From Clostridia bacterium (GTDB taxonomy: Bacteria; Bacillota; Clostridia; Christensenellales; Aristaeellaceae), in the NCBI GenBank assembly GCA_017502305.1, contig JAFVVG010000032.1, forward strand, positions 1 to 64,000: a DNA stretch of 64,000 nucleotides, read 5' to 3'. A program made the position numbers and the translations under genes. How positions within the stretch are numbered: position 1 is the stretch's first letter; every line of letters begins with the position of its first letter. The notes beneath the pieces were generated by a model. That model did not search any database. It was not told the DNA's origin and saw nothing but the letters and a program-made list of their open reading frames with translations. This document shows, in pieces, positions 24,049-32,268 of this stretch.

Positions 24049-25206
24049 GTGAAGAAATATAGGAGAATGCTGGCGGCGGTATTGTGCGTATGTCTGTGGG
24101 TGCCTTTGGCAGGCGCTACGCCCCTTGAACAGGGTACGCCCATGGAGCTGACCACGCCCTCGGCCATTCTGGCGGAAACGGCCACGGGCACGGTGATCTT
24201 TGAAAAGGACGCGGACGTGCGAAGGGAAGCCGCCTCCATCACCAAAATGATGACGGCGCTATTGGTACTGGAGGCTATCGACAGGGGCGATGTGAGTCTT
24301 GCTGATCAGGTAACGGTGAGCAGCCATGCCGCCGGCCAGAAGGGCAGCCAGGCGCTGCTGGACGCCAATGCTACCTACAGCCTGGAGGATCTTCTGCGCA
24401 CCACTATCATGGCCAGTGCCAATGACAGCGCCGTGGCCCTGGCGGAGAAGCTGTGCGGCTCGGAGGACGCCTTTGTGCAGCGCATGAATCAGCGGGCGGC
24501 GGAACTGGGCATGAGCAATACCTGCTATGTGAATGCCACCGGCTATCCCAAGGAAGGGCAGTACACCACCGCCAGGGACGTGATGCTCCTTTCCTGCGAG
24601 GTGGCGAAACACCCGGAATACAACAAATACGCCAGCGTGTGGATTGATACCCTGACGCACCCCGGCGGCCGGGTGACCGACCTGACCAACACCAACCGGC
24701 TGGTGAGGTTCTACCAGGGATGTGACGGCTTCAAGACCGGCTCCACCGACGCGGCGAAGTATTGCCTTTCAGCCACGGCGGAGAAGGGCGGTATGCGGCT
24801 GGTGGCGGTGGTGCTGGGCACGCCCAACTCCCAGACGCGCTTCAACGAGGCCCGGAGCATGCTGGATTATGGCTTTGCCAATTACCAGCGCACAGAGATC
24901 GCCAACAAGGGCGACCTGCTGGGGGAGACACTCCCGGTGAAGGGCGGCAGCGCGGAGAAAGTGGAGCTTATGCTGGGCAGCGGGCTGAGCATGCTGCTGC
25001 GCAATGGCCAGCAGAGCGGCCTGAAGCTGGAGGTGGCCCTGCCGGAGAGCGTTTCAGCGCCGATTACGGCGGGGGATGTGCTGGGTACGGTGAATGTGCT
25101 GCTGGAGGGGAAGGTCATCGCTAAACTGAACTGCGTGGCGGCGGATGACGTGCCCAGACCGGGGTTCATCGAGGGGCTGTACAGAATTCTCAACAACTGG
25201 CGATGA
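24049..25206 (+). CDS. dacF: D-alanyl-D-alanine carboxypeptidase (DacF-like, S11 family)
   Basis: A 385-residue exported penicillin-binding protein that trims the terminal D-Ala from peptidoglycan stem peptides. A signal peptide (about 1-23: KKYRRMLAAVLCVCLWV, then PLAGA) precedes the serine transpeptidase-like domain with SITK (catalytic Ser and Lys), SAN in MASANDSAVAL, and KTG in GFKTGSTDAAKY. A C-terminal beta domain (about 290-385) ends in a short amphipathic segment (IEGLYRILNNWR) that may anchor it to the membrane, as in DacA/DacF. The start is probably GTG at 24049, after a terminator hairpin; alternatively ATG 24067. DacF-type enzymes act in growth or spore cortex modification. Confidence 0.92.
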   Translation: MKKYRRMLAAVLCVCLWVPLAGATPLEQGTPMELTTPSAILAETATGTVIFEKDADVRREAASITKMMTALLVLEAIDRGDVSLADQVTVSSHAAGQKGSQALLDANATYSLEDLLRTTIMASANDSAVALAEKLCGSEDAFVQRMNQRAAELGMSNTCYVNATGYPKEGQYTTARDVMLLSCEVAKHPEYNKYASVWIDTLTHPGGRVTDLTNTNRLVRFYQGCDGFKTGSTDAAKYCLSATAEKGGMRLVAVVLGTPNSQTRFNEARSMLDYGFANYQRTEIANKGDLLGETLPVKGGSAEKVELMLGSGLSMLLRNGQQSGLKLEVALPESVSAPITAGDVLGTVNVLLEGKVIAKLNCVAADDVPRPGFIEGLYRILNNWR

Positions 25207-25228
25207 GGGGCGGATGCCTCTCTTTTTT
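25205..25228 (+). terminator. Terminator of dacF
   Basis: GAGGGGC, loop GGAT, GCCTCTC (one G-U pair), then TTTTTT. It starts inside the dacF stop codon. Confidence 0.8.
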
Positions 25229-25230
25229 GT

Positions 25231-25259
25231 TTGCGTGTGCAGGGGGAGTATGGTATAAT
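25231..25259 (+). promoter_or_regulatory. Promoter of vanX-tldD-tldE operon
   Basis: TTGCGT, 17-base spacer ending TGG, TATAAT (extended -10). It starts right after the dacF terminator. Confidence 0.82.
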
Positions 25260-25279
25260 CTTTTCCGGAGGGATTCCTG

Positions 25280-25882
25280 ATGAAAAGTGGATTTGTTGAC
25301 CTGGCGCAATATCTGCCGGGGCTTGCGGTGGAGGCTCGTTACGCTACCTGTGAAAACCTGACAGGGCATCCGCTGGCCGGTTACCGGGCGGAAAAGGCTC
25401 TGGCCACGGTTGAAGCGGCGCAGGCGCTTCGAAAGGCCTTTGACCTGGCGAAACAGCTGGGCTATGGCATGCTGGTGTACGACGCCTATCGCCCGCAGAA
25501 AGCGGTGAATGATTTCGTCCGCTGGAGTGAAGCGCCGGAGGACGGCCTGACCAAAGCCAGGTATTATCCTGCCCTGGAGAAAACGCGGCTTTTCCCCCTG
25601 GGGTATATCGCGCGGAAATCCGGCCACAGCCGCGGTTCCACCATTGACCTGACGCTGACGAAGGATGGCGTGCCTGTGGACATGGGCGGCGGCTTTGACC
25701 TGATGGACGAACACAGCCACCACAACGCCCCTGGACTCACTACCGAACAGGAGGAAAACCGCCGCAGGCTGTGCGCTATCATGGGTTATGCCGGCTTTGC
25801 GCCCTATGAGTGCGAATGGTGGCATTACCGCCTGATGAAGGAACCCTGCCCGGACACGTATTTCGATTTCGATATTGAATAA
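25280..25882 (+). CDS. D-alanyl-D-alanine dipeptidase, VanX/DdpX family
   Basis: A 200-residue zinc dipeptidase without signal peptide, so cytosolic; it hydrolyses D-Ala-D-Ala. The zinc and catalytic residues are intact: SGHSRGSTIDLTL (His and Asp ligands), ECEWWHYRL (catalytic Glu and His ligand), and the substrate Arg in YDAYRPQKAV. The family includes VanX of vancomycin-resistance loci and DdpX-type enzymes that recycle cell-wall D-Ala; there is no vanHA or vanRS here, so a recycling role is more likely than resistance. GGAGG lies 7 bases before the ATG. First gene of an operon with tldD and tldE. Confidence 0.92.
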   Translation: MKSGFVDLAQYLPGLAVEARYATCENLTGHPLAGYRAEKALATVEAAQALRKAFDLAKQLGYGMLVYDAYRPQKAVNDFVRWSEAPEDGLTKARYYPALEKTRLFPLGYIARKSGHSRGSTIDLTLTKDGVPVDMGGGFDLMDEHSHHNAPGLTTEQEENRRRLCAIMGYAGFAPYECEWWHYRLMKEPCPDTYFDFDIE

Positions 25883-25894
25883 AGGAGGCCCCTT

Positions 25895-27280
25895 ATGTTA
25901 GACCAGAACCTTGCCAGGGAAGTGCTGGCCTGTGCGGTGCGCACCGGCGGCGACTTTGCTGAAATTTTCATGGAGGACCGGGTGGATCATACCCTGCTGA
26001 TGCGGTCCGGCCGCATTGAGAACGTGAACTCCGGCCGCATCCATGGTGCCGGTATCCGTGTGTTCAACGGAACCAACGCCGTTTATGTGCACACCAACGA
26101 TACCTCCCGTGAAGGCCTGATGGCCTGCGCACAGCAGGCTGCCGCCGCTGTGAAGGGCGGCAAGGGCTGCGTGGTGGAGGCATTCAAGCCCGTGAACTGG
26201 GCGAAGCCCGAGGAGATCCGCATTCTGCCCACGGACGTCAAGGCAGCCGTGAAGGCGGAGAAGATCCGCGCCGCCGAGGCTGCTGCCCGCCGTGTCTCCA
26301 GCGAGATCGTGCAGGTGAGCGCCGGCTACCTGGATCATGTGCAGGATGTACTTATCGCCAATACCGAGGGCGTGTTCGCCATCGACCGCCGTGTGCGCAC
26401 ACGCATCAGCATCAGCGCTGTGGCCAGCAATGGCTCGGAAATGCAGACCGGTGTGGAAAACCCCGGCGCTTCCATGGGCTTTGAGATTTTCGACGCTTTC
26501 ATCGATCCGGAGAAGAGCGGCGAGACTGCTGCCCGGCAGGCCATTACCATGCTGCACGCTCCGCTGTGCCCCGCCGGCGTGATGCCCGTGGTGATCGATA
26601 ACGGCTTTGGCGGCGTGATCTTCCACGAGGCCTGCGGCCACAGCCTGGAGGCTACCAGCGTGGCCTTTGGCGTGAGCGAATTCTCCGGCAAACTGGGACA
26701 GATGATCGCCGCGCCCTGCGTGACCGCCATTGACGACGGCACCATGGTCAACGAGTGGGGCAGCCTGCACATTGACGACGAGGGCATGCCCACCACCAAC
26801 CTGACACTGATTGAGAACGGCGTTTTGAAGAACTACATGATCGACAAGCTGGGTGGGCGGCGCATGAACATGGCCCCCACGGGCTCCGGCCGCCGCCAGA
26901 GCTACGCCTATGCCCCCACCTCCCGCATGCGCAATACCTTCATTGCCCCCGGCCATGACGACGAGGCAGAGATGATCGCCACCATGGGCGACGGCCTGTA
27001 TGCCAGGAAGATGGGCGGCGGCTCGGTGAATCCCGCCACGGGCGAGTTCAACTTTGCCGTCAACGAGGGCTATCTGGTGAAGGACGGCAAGATCGTCCAT
27101 CCGGTGCGCGGCGCCAGCCTCATCGGCCGCGGCAGCGAAGTCCTGCTGAAGATCGACCGGGTGGGCAAAGACATGCAGATGGGCCAGGGCATGTGCGGCT
27201 CCGTCAGCGGCAGCGTGCCCACCAATGTGGGCCAGCCCATGATCCGCGTCAGCAGCCTCACCGTGGGCGGACAGGGTTAA
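25895..27280 (+). CDS. tldD: TldD metalloprotease subunit
   Basis: A 461-residue member of the TldD/PmbA family. TldD carries the zinc site, seen here as VIFHEACGHSLEAT near residues 246-259 (HExxxH). Together with TldE it forms a heterodimeric protease that degrades or processes unfolded peptides threaded into its cavity, for example microcin B17 precursor and CcdA in E. coli. The family-typical segments GRRQSYAYAPTSRMRNT and GGGSVNPATGEF are present. AAAGGAGG precedes the ATG by 7 bases. It lies 12 bases after the vanX-like gene and 13 bases before tldE, so the three are one operon. Confidence 0.95.
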   Translation: MLDQNLAREVLACAVRTGGDFAEIFMEDRVDHTLLMRSGRIENVNSGRIHGAGIRVFNGTNAVYVHTNDTSREGLMACAQQAAAAVKGGKGCVVEAFKPVNWAKPEEIRILPTDVKAAVKAEKIRAAEAAARRVSSEIVQVSAGYLDHVQDVLIANTEGVFAIDRRVRTRISISAVASNGSEMQTGVENPGASMGFEIFDAFIDPEKSGETAARQAITMLHAPLCPAGVMPVVIDNGFGGVIFHEACGHSLEATSVAFGVSEFSGKLGQMIAAPCVTAIDDGTMVNEWGSLHIDDEGMPTTNLTLIENGVLKNYMIDKLGGRRMNMAPTGSGRRQSYAYAPTSRMRNTFIAPGHDDEAEMIATMGDGLYARKMGGGSVNPATGEFNFAVNEGYLVKDGKIVHPVRGASLIGRGSEVLLKIDRVGKDMQMGQGMCGSVSGSVPTNVGQPMIRVSSLTVGGQG

Positions 27281-27293
27281 GGAGGTGCGAAGA

Positions 27294-28637
27294 ATGAAGC
27301 TTGATATGTTTATGGATAAGCTGCTGGCCGAGGCCAAGGCAGCGGGCATCGATACTGCTGAAGTGTATTACGAAGAAGAACCTTCCTTCTCCGCCAGGGC
27401 CATGGACGGGGAGATCAGGGATTACAAGGTGTCCGCTGCCTGTGGGCTGGGCCTGCGCGGCACGGTGAAGGGCAAGATGGGTTACGCCGCCACCCAGGCC
27501 TTTGACGATGCTGCTGTCGAGCAGTTGATCGAAGGGGTGAAGGAATCCGCCGCCCTGGTGGAAACCGACGAACAGGACGAGATCTTCGCCGGGGAAAAGG
27601 AATATCCCCAGGTGAAGGAAACCGAAACCGATATGGACAGCGTGCCTGCCGAGGAGAAGCTGGCCCTGTGCCTGGCCATTGAAAAGGCCGCAAAGGAAGC
27701 GGATGAGCGCATCTGGAAGGTGAATGGCGCCACGGTGGCCACGGCGCGCTCCACCATCCGGCTGAAGAACAGCTTTGGCCTGGACCTGCAGTGGACCGGC
27801 GGCATCTGCTATGCCTATGCCATGCCCATCGCCAAGGATGGCGACTCCACCGCCACCGGCATGAAGATGATCTGCGGCGCCCGCTTTGCCGACCTGGACG
27901 CTGAGAAGATCGGCAAGGGAGCCTCGGAGGACGCGGTAAGCAAGCTTCACGGTCAGGCCTTGGAGGCCGGTACCTACCGTGTGATCATGTTCAACGACGC
28001 CATGAGCGACCTCTTGCGCACCTTCTCGGGCATTTTCTCTGCGGAGAATGTGCAGCAGAACCTGTCTCTGCTGGGGGGTAAGGAAGGAGAAAAGATTGCC
28101 TCTGAGGCCGTGACCCTGATGGACGATCCGCTGATGGAGGGCGGTTTTGCCACCTGTCCCTTCGATGCCGAGGGTTCTGCCAGCCGCACCAAGGCTGTGA
28201 TCGACAAGGGCGTACTGACCACGCTGCTCCACAGCCGCAAAACGGCCCGGAAGCAGGGCGTGGAAACCACCGGCAACGCCAGCCGCGGCAGCTATGCCGC
28301 CCCTGTGCGGGTGGCGCCCACGAATTTCTTCTTCAAGCCGGGCGAAAAGGATCTTGCCGGGCTGATGGCGGACATGGGCGAGGGCCTGGTGATCACCGAG
28401 CTGGGCGGCCTTCACGCAGGCGCCAACCCCACCAGCGGTGATTTCTCGCTGCTGAGCAAGGGCTACACGGTGAAGAACGGCCTGCGGGACAAAACGGTGG
28501 AGCAGATCACCGTGGCTGGAAACTTCTATGAATTGCTGAAGAACGTGCGCGCCGTGGGCAGTGATCTGCTGTTCCCCGGCAGTTCTGTGGGCAGCCCCTC
28601 GGTGGATGTGGGGACGCTGCAGGTTTCCGGCAAATAA
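27294..28637 (+). CDS. pmbA: TldE/PmbA protease partner subunit
   Basis: A 447-residue PmbA/TldE-type protein, the non-metal partner of TldD. It lacks an HExxxH motif, as expected. Family features seen are AEVYYEEEPSFSARAMDGE at the start, SFGLDLQWTGG, IMFNDAMSDLLRTFSGIFS in the middle, and NASRGSYAAPVRVAPTNFF plus GLHAGANPTSGDFSL near the end. I chose ATG 27294, 8 bases after GGAGGTG; an in-frame GTG at 27285 is within the ribosome binding site region. Last gene of the vanX-tldD-tldE operon, ended by a strong bidirectional hairpin. Confidence 0.94.
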   Translation: MKLDMFMDKLLAEAKAAGIDTAEVYYEEEPSFSARAMDGEIRDYKVSAACGLGLRGTVKGKMGYAATQAFDDAAVEQLIEGVKESAALVETDEQDEIFAGEKEYPQVKETETDMDSVPAEEKLALCLAIEKAAKEADERIWKVNGATVATARSTIRLKNSFGLDLQWTGGICYAYAMPIAKDGDSTATGMKMICGARFADLDAEKIGKGASEDAVSKLHGQALEAGTYRVIMFNDAMSDLLRTFSGIFSAENVQQNLSLLGGKEGEKIASEAVTLMDDPLMEGGFATCPFDAEGSASRTKAVIDKGVLTTLLHSRKTARKQGVETTGNASRGSYAAPVRVAPTNFFFKPGEKDLAGLMADMGEGLVITELGGLHAGANPTSGDFSLLSKGYTVKNGLRDKTVEQITVAGNFYELLKNVRAVGSDLLFPGSSVGSPSVDVGTLQVSGK

Positions 28638-28649
28638 AAACAAGCATGA

Positions 28650-28690
28650 AAAAAGGTTCCTTCCGGATTAGACCGGAAGGAACCTTTTTG
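28650..28690. terminator. Bidirectional terminator between tldE and arsR
   Basis: AAAAAGGTTCCTTCCGG pairs perfectly with its complement across an ATTAGA loop, with A and T tracts on both sides. Confidence 0.85.
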
Positions 28691-29050
28691 TTAATCCTCG
28701 TTGATATGCTCCATGCCTTGCTGCAGCAGCGTGCGGACGTGATCGTCTGCCAGGGCGTAGAAGATGGTTTTGCCGTCACGGCGGCTCTTTACCAGGCGGG
28801 CCTGCTTCAACAGGCGAAGCTGATGGGAAATGGCGGATTGCGTCATTCCAAGGAGCCGGGCAAGGTCGCAGACGCAGACCTCCGCTTCGAAGAGGACATA
28901 CAGGATCCGGATGCGCGTACCATCGCCAAAGACCTTGAACAGATCCGCCAGGCGGAAAAGGGTGTCATTCCCGGGCAGGGTGGATTGCACCTGGGCCACG
29001 GTATCCTCGTGCACACAAAGATAGCCGCAGGTTTCCTGATCGTGCGCCAT
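28691..29050 (-). CDS. ArsR/SmtB-family metal sensor, CadC-like
   Basis: A 119-residue winged-helix repressor. The recognition region is LARLLGMTQSAISHQLRLLKQ. Two metal sites can be read. The CadC alpha3N thiolate site uses an N-terminal CGYLC pair (residues about 8 and 12) plus CVC in EVCVCDLA. The SmtB alpha5 site is DDHVRTLLQQGMEHINE, matching DxHx10Hx2E. In CadC the first senses Cd, Pb or Zn and the second is structural or Zn-sensing. No efflux pump or other target is adjacent, so the regulon is elsewhere. ATG 29050 lies 9 bases after AGGAGG. It has its own promoter and is monocistronic. Confidence 0.92.
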   Translation of the reverse strand: MAHDQETCGYLCVHEDTVAQVQSTLPGNDTLFRLADLFKVFGDGTRIRILYVLFEAEVCVCDLARLLGMTQSAISHQLRLLKQARLVKSRRDGKTIFYALADDHVRTLLQQGMEHINED

Positions 29051-29073
29051 GCTCAATCGCCTCCTCAGCTGGT

Positions 29074-29102
29074 ATTATAACATGCCTGGGCTGGAAACGC
29101 AA
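29074..29102 (-). promoter_or_regulatory. Promoter of the CadC-like gene
   Basis: On the minus strand TTGCGT, 17-base spacer, TATAAT. No clear CadC-type dyad is visible around it. Confidence 0.75.
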
Positions 29103-29136
29103 AAAGAAAATGGAGGCAGATTATGCCTCCATGGGG

Positions 29137-30606
29137 TTACAGGTCGGTGGGGGTGGAAGGACCCTGGGTGGGGCCTTCGGTGGGCAGTTCCGTAGGCGTT
29201 TCGGTAGGAACTTCAGTGGGCTGCTCTGTGGGTGTCTCGGTGGGCTGCTCTGTGGGTGTCTCGGTGGGCTGCTCTGTGGGCGGTACGGGCGTTGCCGTTG
29301 CGTTGGGAATGGGGTTCTTCTCATCGTAAAGTTTTTTGAGGGTTTCGGCGTCCGCTTCGCCGGTGACCTCCAGACCGGCCACAAACTGGAATTGCTCCAC
29401 GGCTGTTTTGGTATCCTTGCCGTACTTGCCGTCGATGCCCTTCTCGCCAAGGCTGTAGCCCAGGTCATCCAGGAAGGTCTGCATGATCTTTACATCGGCG
29501 CCCTCGTCGCCTTCCTTCAGGGGTGCATAGGGATCATAGACCGGCGCCTTCTTGCTGTAAAGCTTGGTGAGCATGGCCTCGGAGGCGTAGCGGCGGTTGC
29601 GGTAATTGATGGCGCACTGGAAGAGATTCACCGCCAGCAGGGTGTTTTCGCCAAAGTCGCCGTCCACCTTGCCCACGGGATAGCCCAGCTCCAGCAGGCG
29701 GCGCTGCATCTTGCGCACGTCAGAACCAGTATCGCCAAAGGAAATGCGGCCGTCGTCCTCTTCGACAGTCGGGGCCTTGGTGGGCTTGGGGGTGGCGGTA
29801 GGCTTCACGGTGGGGGCTGCTGTGACAACAGCGGTAGGCGCCGGAGTAAGCATGGCGGCCATGACCTCAGGCGTGAGGGGTGTGTATGCCTCGCTTGAAA
29901 GTACGGTGTATTGGCCCTGCTCGCCAAGAGACAGGCAGACCAGCTTGTTGTTGTAGGCATAGGCGTGGGTCAAGGGTTCGCCTGCCTTGCTGGTGCCCTG
30001 GGTGCTGAGATTGGGCAGGTTGATGATATCGATGAAGCTGCCCTCGGAAACGATGGTGACGGCCTCAGGGGTGGCCAGCATGCTCAGGGGCTTCTTCACA
30101 GAGGCGACCAGCACTTCACCCACGGGCAGGGCGTTGTCAGCCAGGGGCAGGGCGAGGCGCATCAGCGTGTGCGTGGTGCCGCTGGTGGTGACGTAATAAA
30201 TGGCTTCGGGGGTGGAGCAGGCGGCTACCACATTGGGAATGCCGGAGAGCTGCATGCCGCTTTCGCTGTGGGGAATGAGCACGTTTTCCTCCAGGGTGAA
30301 GGCGGGGGCAGGCCAGGTGATCTGCTCCGTCACAATGCGGGAGGATGTGCCGTCCAGGCGGACTTCATAATGCCGGCCGTCAGCGGTGGTGCAGTAGAGG
30401 AACTCCTCGGTGATTCCGTCCAGGCTGGCGATGGGAGTCTGCAGCACTTTGGTGATCTGATCCGGGTCGGTGAGATAAAGGTAGTTGTTTTCGCCAATGC
30501 AGGCGGTGTAGCCCGCGGCGGAGGAGATGACGGGCTCGGCCGCGGCGGGCAGGACCGTCATCAGCGCCAACAGCAGACAGAGAATGGTGATACATCGTTT
30601 CTTCAT
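29137..30606 (-). CDS. Secreted protein with two peptidoglycan-binding domains and PTE-repeat tail
   Basis: A 489-residue exported protein. A signal peptide (CITILCLLLALMTVLPAAAEP) is followed by a roughly 230-residue domain with beta-propeller-like character and no family I can name. Next come a P/T-rich linker (PTVKPTATPKPTKAPT) and two PG_binding_1 domains (VRKMQRRLLELGYPVGKVDGD and KIMQTFLDDLGYSLGE...IDGKYG). The tail is a low-complexity PTEQPTET repeat. It would bind cell-wall peptidoglycan non-catalytically. There is no sortase motif or C-terminal membrane anchor. The tail repeats are encoded by 24-base direct repeats and can vary in number. Function of the N-terminal domain is unknown. 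Confidence 0.88.
   Translation of the reverse strand: MKKRCITILCLLLALMTVLPAAAEPVISSAAGYTACIGENNYLYLTDPDQITKVLQTPIASLDGITEEFLYCTTADGRHYEVRLDGTSSRIVTEQITWPAPAFTLEENVLIPHSESGMQLSGIPNVVAACSTPEAIYYVTTSGTTHTLMRLALPLADNALPVGEVLVASVKKPLSMLATPEAVTIVSEGSFIDIINLPNLSTQGTSKAGEPLTHAYAYNNKLVCLSLGEQGQYTVLSSEAYTPLTPEVMAAMLTPAPTAVVTAAPTVKPTATPKPTKAPTVEEDDGRISFGDTGSDVRKMQRRLLELGYPVGKVDGDFGENTLLAVNLFQCAINYRNRRYASEAMLTKLYSKKAPVYDPYAPLKEGDEGADVKIMQTFLDDLGYSLGEKGIDGKYGKDTKTAVEQFQFVAGLEVTGEADAETLKKLYDEKNPIPNATATPVPPTEQPTETPTEQPTETPTEQPTEVPTETPTELPTEGPTQGPSTPTDL
29216..29281. repeat. 24-base tandem repeat encoding the PTE tail
   Basis: Unit GTGGGCTGCTCTGTGGGTGT plus CTCG, present at 29216, 29240 and (partial) 29264. 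It encodes PTEQPTET on the minus strand. Confidence 0.85.
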
Positions 30607-30690
30607 GGTTTGAACCTCCCTTGGAAATCAGTTTGTCATGGGGCTTCCAATGAATGAGACGGGGAGGAAATGGAATTTGATGCATTTGCC

Positions 30691-30719
30691 TTGCATTATT
30701 TACAAGTTTAACATATACT
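30691..30719 (+). promoter_or_regulatory. Promoter of MFS efflux gene and its leader
   Basis: TTGCAT, 17-base spacer, TATACT. Transcription would start near 30726, leaving a 155-base leader before the MFS start codon. Confidence 0.8.
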
Positions 30720-30749
30720 TATCACATCATAGATGATGGAGGTGCGAAG

Positions 30750-30788
30750 ATGTTTCTCGCAACTGCTTGGGCTCCACGCAAGGTCTGA
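30750..30788 (+). CDS. Candidate 12-codon leader peptide upstream of MFS pump
   Basis: A short open frame MFLATAWAPRKV with its own good ribosome binding site GGAGGTG five bases before the ATG, located just after the transcription start. Its last five codons lie in the 5' arm of a stable hairpin (30771-30810). This is the layout of translational or transcriptional attenuators of efflux and ribosome-protection genes, where drug-stalled ribosomes change the mRNA fold. The peptide resembles no leader I know. It is too short for statistical proof; the ribosome binding site and position are the support. Confidence 0.5.
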   Translation: MFLATAWAPRKV

Positions 30789-30810
30789 TGAGGACGAACC
30801 TGCCTGGAGC
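30771..30810 (+). promoter_or_regulatory. Leader hairpin, candidate attenuator
   Basis: GCTCCACGCAAGGT pairs with ACCTGCCTGGAGC (one mismatch, one bulge) around a 13-base loop. The 5' arm CTCCA could alternatively pair with TGGAG in the MFS ribosome binding site (30866-30875), which allows two exclusive folds. Confidence 0.5.
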
Positions 30811-30880
30811 ATGATTGAATGATCGTCCCCATTGGCTTTGCTTCTTGTTTCAAACAAAATGGAAATGGAGTGGAGTCAAT

Positions 30881-32176
30881 ATGAAATATATGAAGATGCT
30901 GCGGGAAATGCGCGGCTTTTTGGTGCTGGCACTGACGCAGGGCTTTTCCGCCCTGGGCAGCGCCATGACGGGGTATGCGCTGATTGTTTGGTCTTACCAG
31001 CAAGAAGGTTCGGCCCTGGTGACGGCGCTTTTGACGGTGTGCTCCTATGCACCCTATGTGCTGATGAGCATCCTGGCCGGCGCTCTGACCGACCGGTGGG
31101 ACAAGAAACGCACCCTGCTGGTGTGTGATACCCTGGCGGCCCTGACCACCGTGGCGGTGCTGGTGCTGCTGAAAACGGATCATTTGCGGATCTGGCACAT
31201 GTACGTCATCAATGCTGTGAACGGCCTGATGAACACCGTGCAGCAGCCGGCCTCGGAGGTAAGCGTTACGCTGCTTACGCCCAAGGAGCATTACCAGCAG
31301 GCCAGCGCGGTGCAGTCCTTCCTGAACTCGGTGAACAACCTGCTGACGCCGGTTGTGGCCACGGCGGTGCTGACGCTTCTGGGCCTGGAAGCGGTGATCA
31401 TCTTTGACCTGATCACCTTTGCGGTGGCCTTTGTATCGCTGGCGCTGATGGACCTTCCCAAACCGCCGGAGCGGGCGGACGCGAAGAAGAATGTCTTGCG
31501 GGAGGCACGGGGCGGCCTCGTGTGGCTGCGGAAAAACAAGGGTATACTGCACCTGATCCTCTTCCTGGCGGGCATCAACCTGACGGCTTCTATGTATAAC
31601 GCTGCTCTGCCGGCGCTGCTCTTGCCCCGGGCAAACGGCGAAGTGCTGCTGGGCACCGTCAATACGGTGACCGGTGTGACCATGCTGCTGGGCAGCCTGG
31701 TGGCCTCTGCGTGGCCCAAACCCAAAAGCAGGGTGCGGATCATCTGCAACACGCTTTTGCTTTCCATGGGTGTGGAGAATCTGCTCCTGGCGCTGGGGAA
31801 AAACCTGCCGGTGTGGTGCCTTGGCGCGTTCTTTGGGTGGATTGCCATCCCGCTGATGAACGCCAACCTTTCCACGGTGCTGCGCGAGGGCATCCCGGTG
31901 GATATGCAGGGCCGGGTATGGTCGGCGAGAAACACGCTGCAGTTCTTCACCATACCGGTGGGATACCTGCTGGGCGGCGCGCTGGTGGATCAGGTGTTTG
32001 AGCCGCTGATGGCTGCCCAGGGGCAGGGGAGCGTGCTGGTGACGCTCTTCGGCTATGGCAAGGGAAGCGGCGCGGCGGCGCTGTTTCTGGTGCTGTGGGT
32101 GATTGGCCTTGCCACCTGCCTGGTGTTCCGGCGGGACAGGCATATCTGGGCGCTGGAAAAAGACATGAAAACTTAA
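30881..32176 (+). CDS. MFS transporter, probable drug efflux pump
   Basis: A 431-residue major facilitator with about 12 transmembrane segments. N-terminal segments begin RGFLVLALTQGFSALGSAMTG. The loop 2-3 signature is LAGALTDRWDKKRTLLVCD, the family DRxxRR-like motif. The amphipathic central loop holds PKPPERADAKKNVLREARGG. It resembles the MefA/MdtG-like group of proton-coupled macrolide or multidrug exporters, also used for other compounds, so the substrate is open. ATG 30881 is preceded by TGGAGTGGAGTC. Its long leader with a 12-codon peptide and hairpin suggests induction by a translation-targeting drug. The next gene (SH3b protein) starts 92 bases later. Confidence 0.88.
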   Translation: MKYMKMLREMRGFLVLALTQGFSALGSAMTGYALIVWSYQQEGSALVTALLTVCSYAPYVLMSILAGALTDRWDKKRTLLVCDTLAALTTVAVLVLLKTDHLRIWHMYVINAVNGLMNTVQQPASEVSVTLLTPKEHYQQASAVQSFLNSVNNLLTPVVATAVLTLLGLEAVIIFDLITFAVAFVSLALMDLPKPPERADAKKNVLREARGGLVWLRKNKGILHLILFLAGINLTASMYNAALPALLLPRANGEVLLGTVNTVTGVTMLLGSLVASAWPKPKSRVRIICNTLLLSMGVENLLLALGKNLPVWCLGAFFGWIAIPLMNANLSTVLREGIPVDMQGRVWSARNTLQFFTIPVGYLLGGALVDQVFEPLMAAQGQGSVLVTLFGYGKGSGAAALFLVLWVIGLATCLVFRRDRHIWALEKDMKT

Positions 32177-32268
32177 TAGGAACTTATTACTTTTCCGGGA
32201 AGAATGTACCGGAGTGAAGCGTTTCATTGGTGTAAAGGAAATCATCTCCGGGAAGCGAGGAGATCTGC

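Noticed and set aside
25280..25882. Vancomycin-resistance locus based on the VanX-like gene
   Set aside because: No D-lactate dehydrogenase, ligase or VanRS genes nearby; the operon partners are tldD and tldE.
29110..29898. Glycine/cysteine-rich plus-strand frame resembling a GGLLCGCLG repeat protein
   Set aside because: Antisense reading of the PTE repeats of the secreted peptidoglycan-binding protein.
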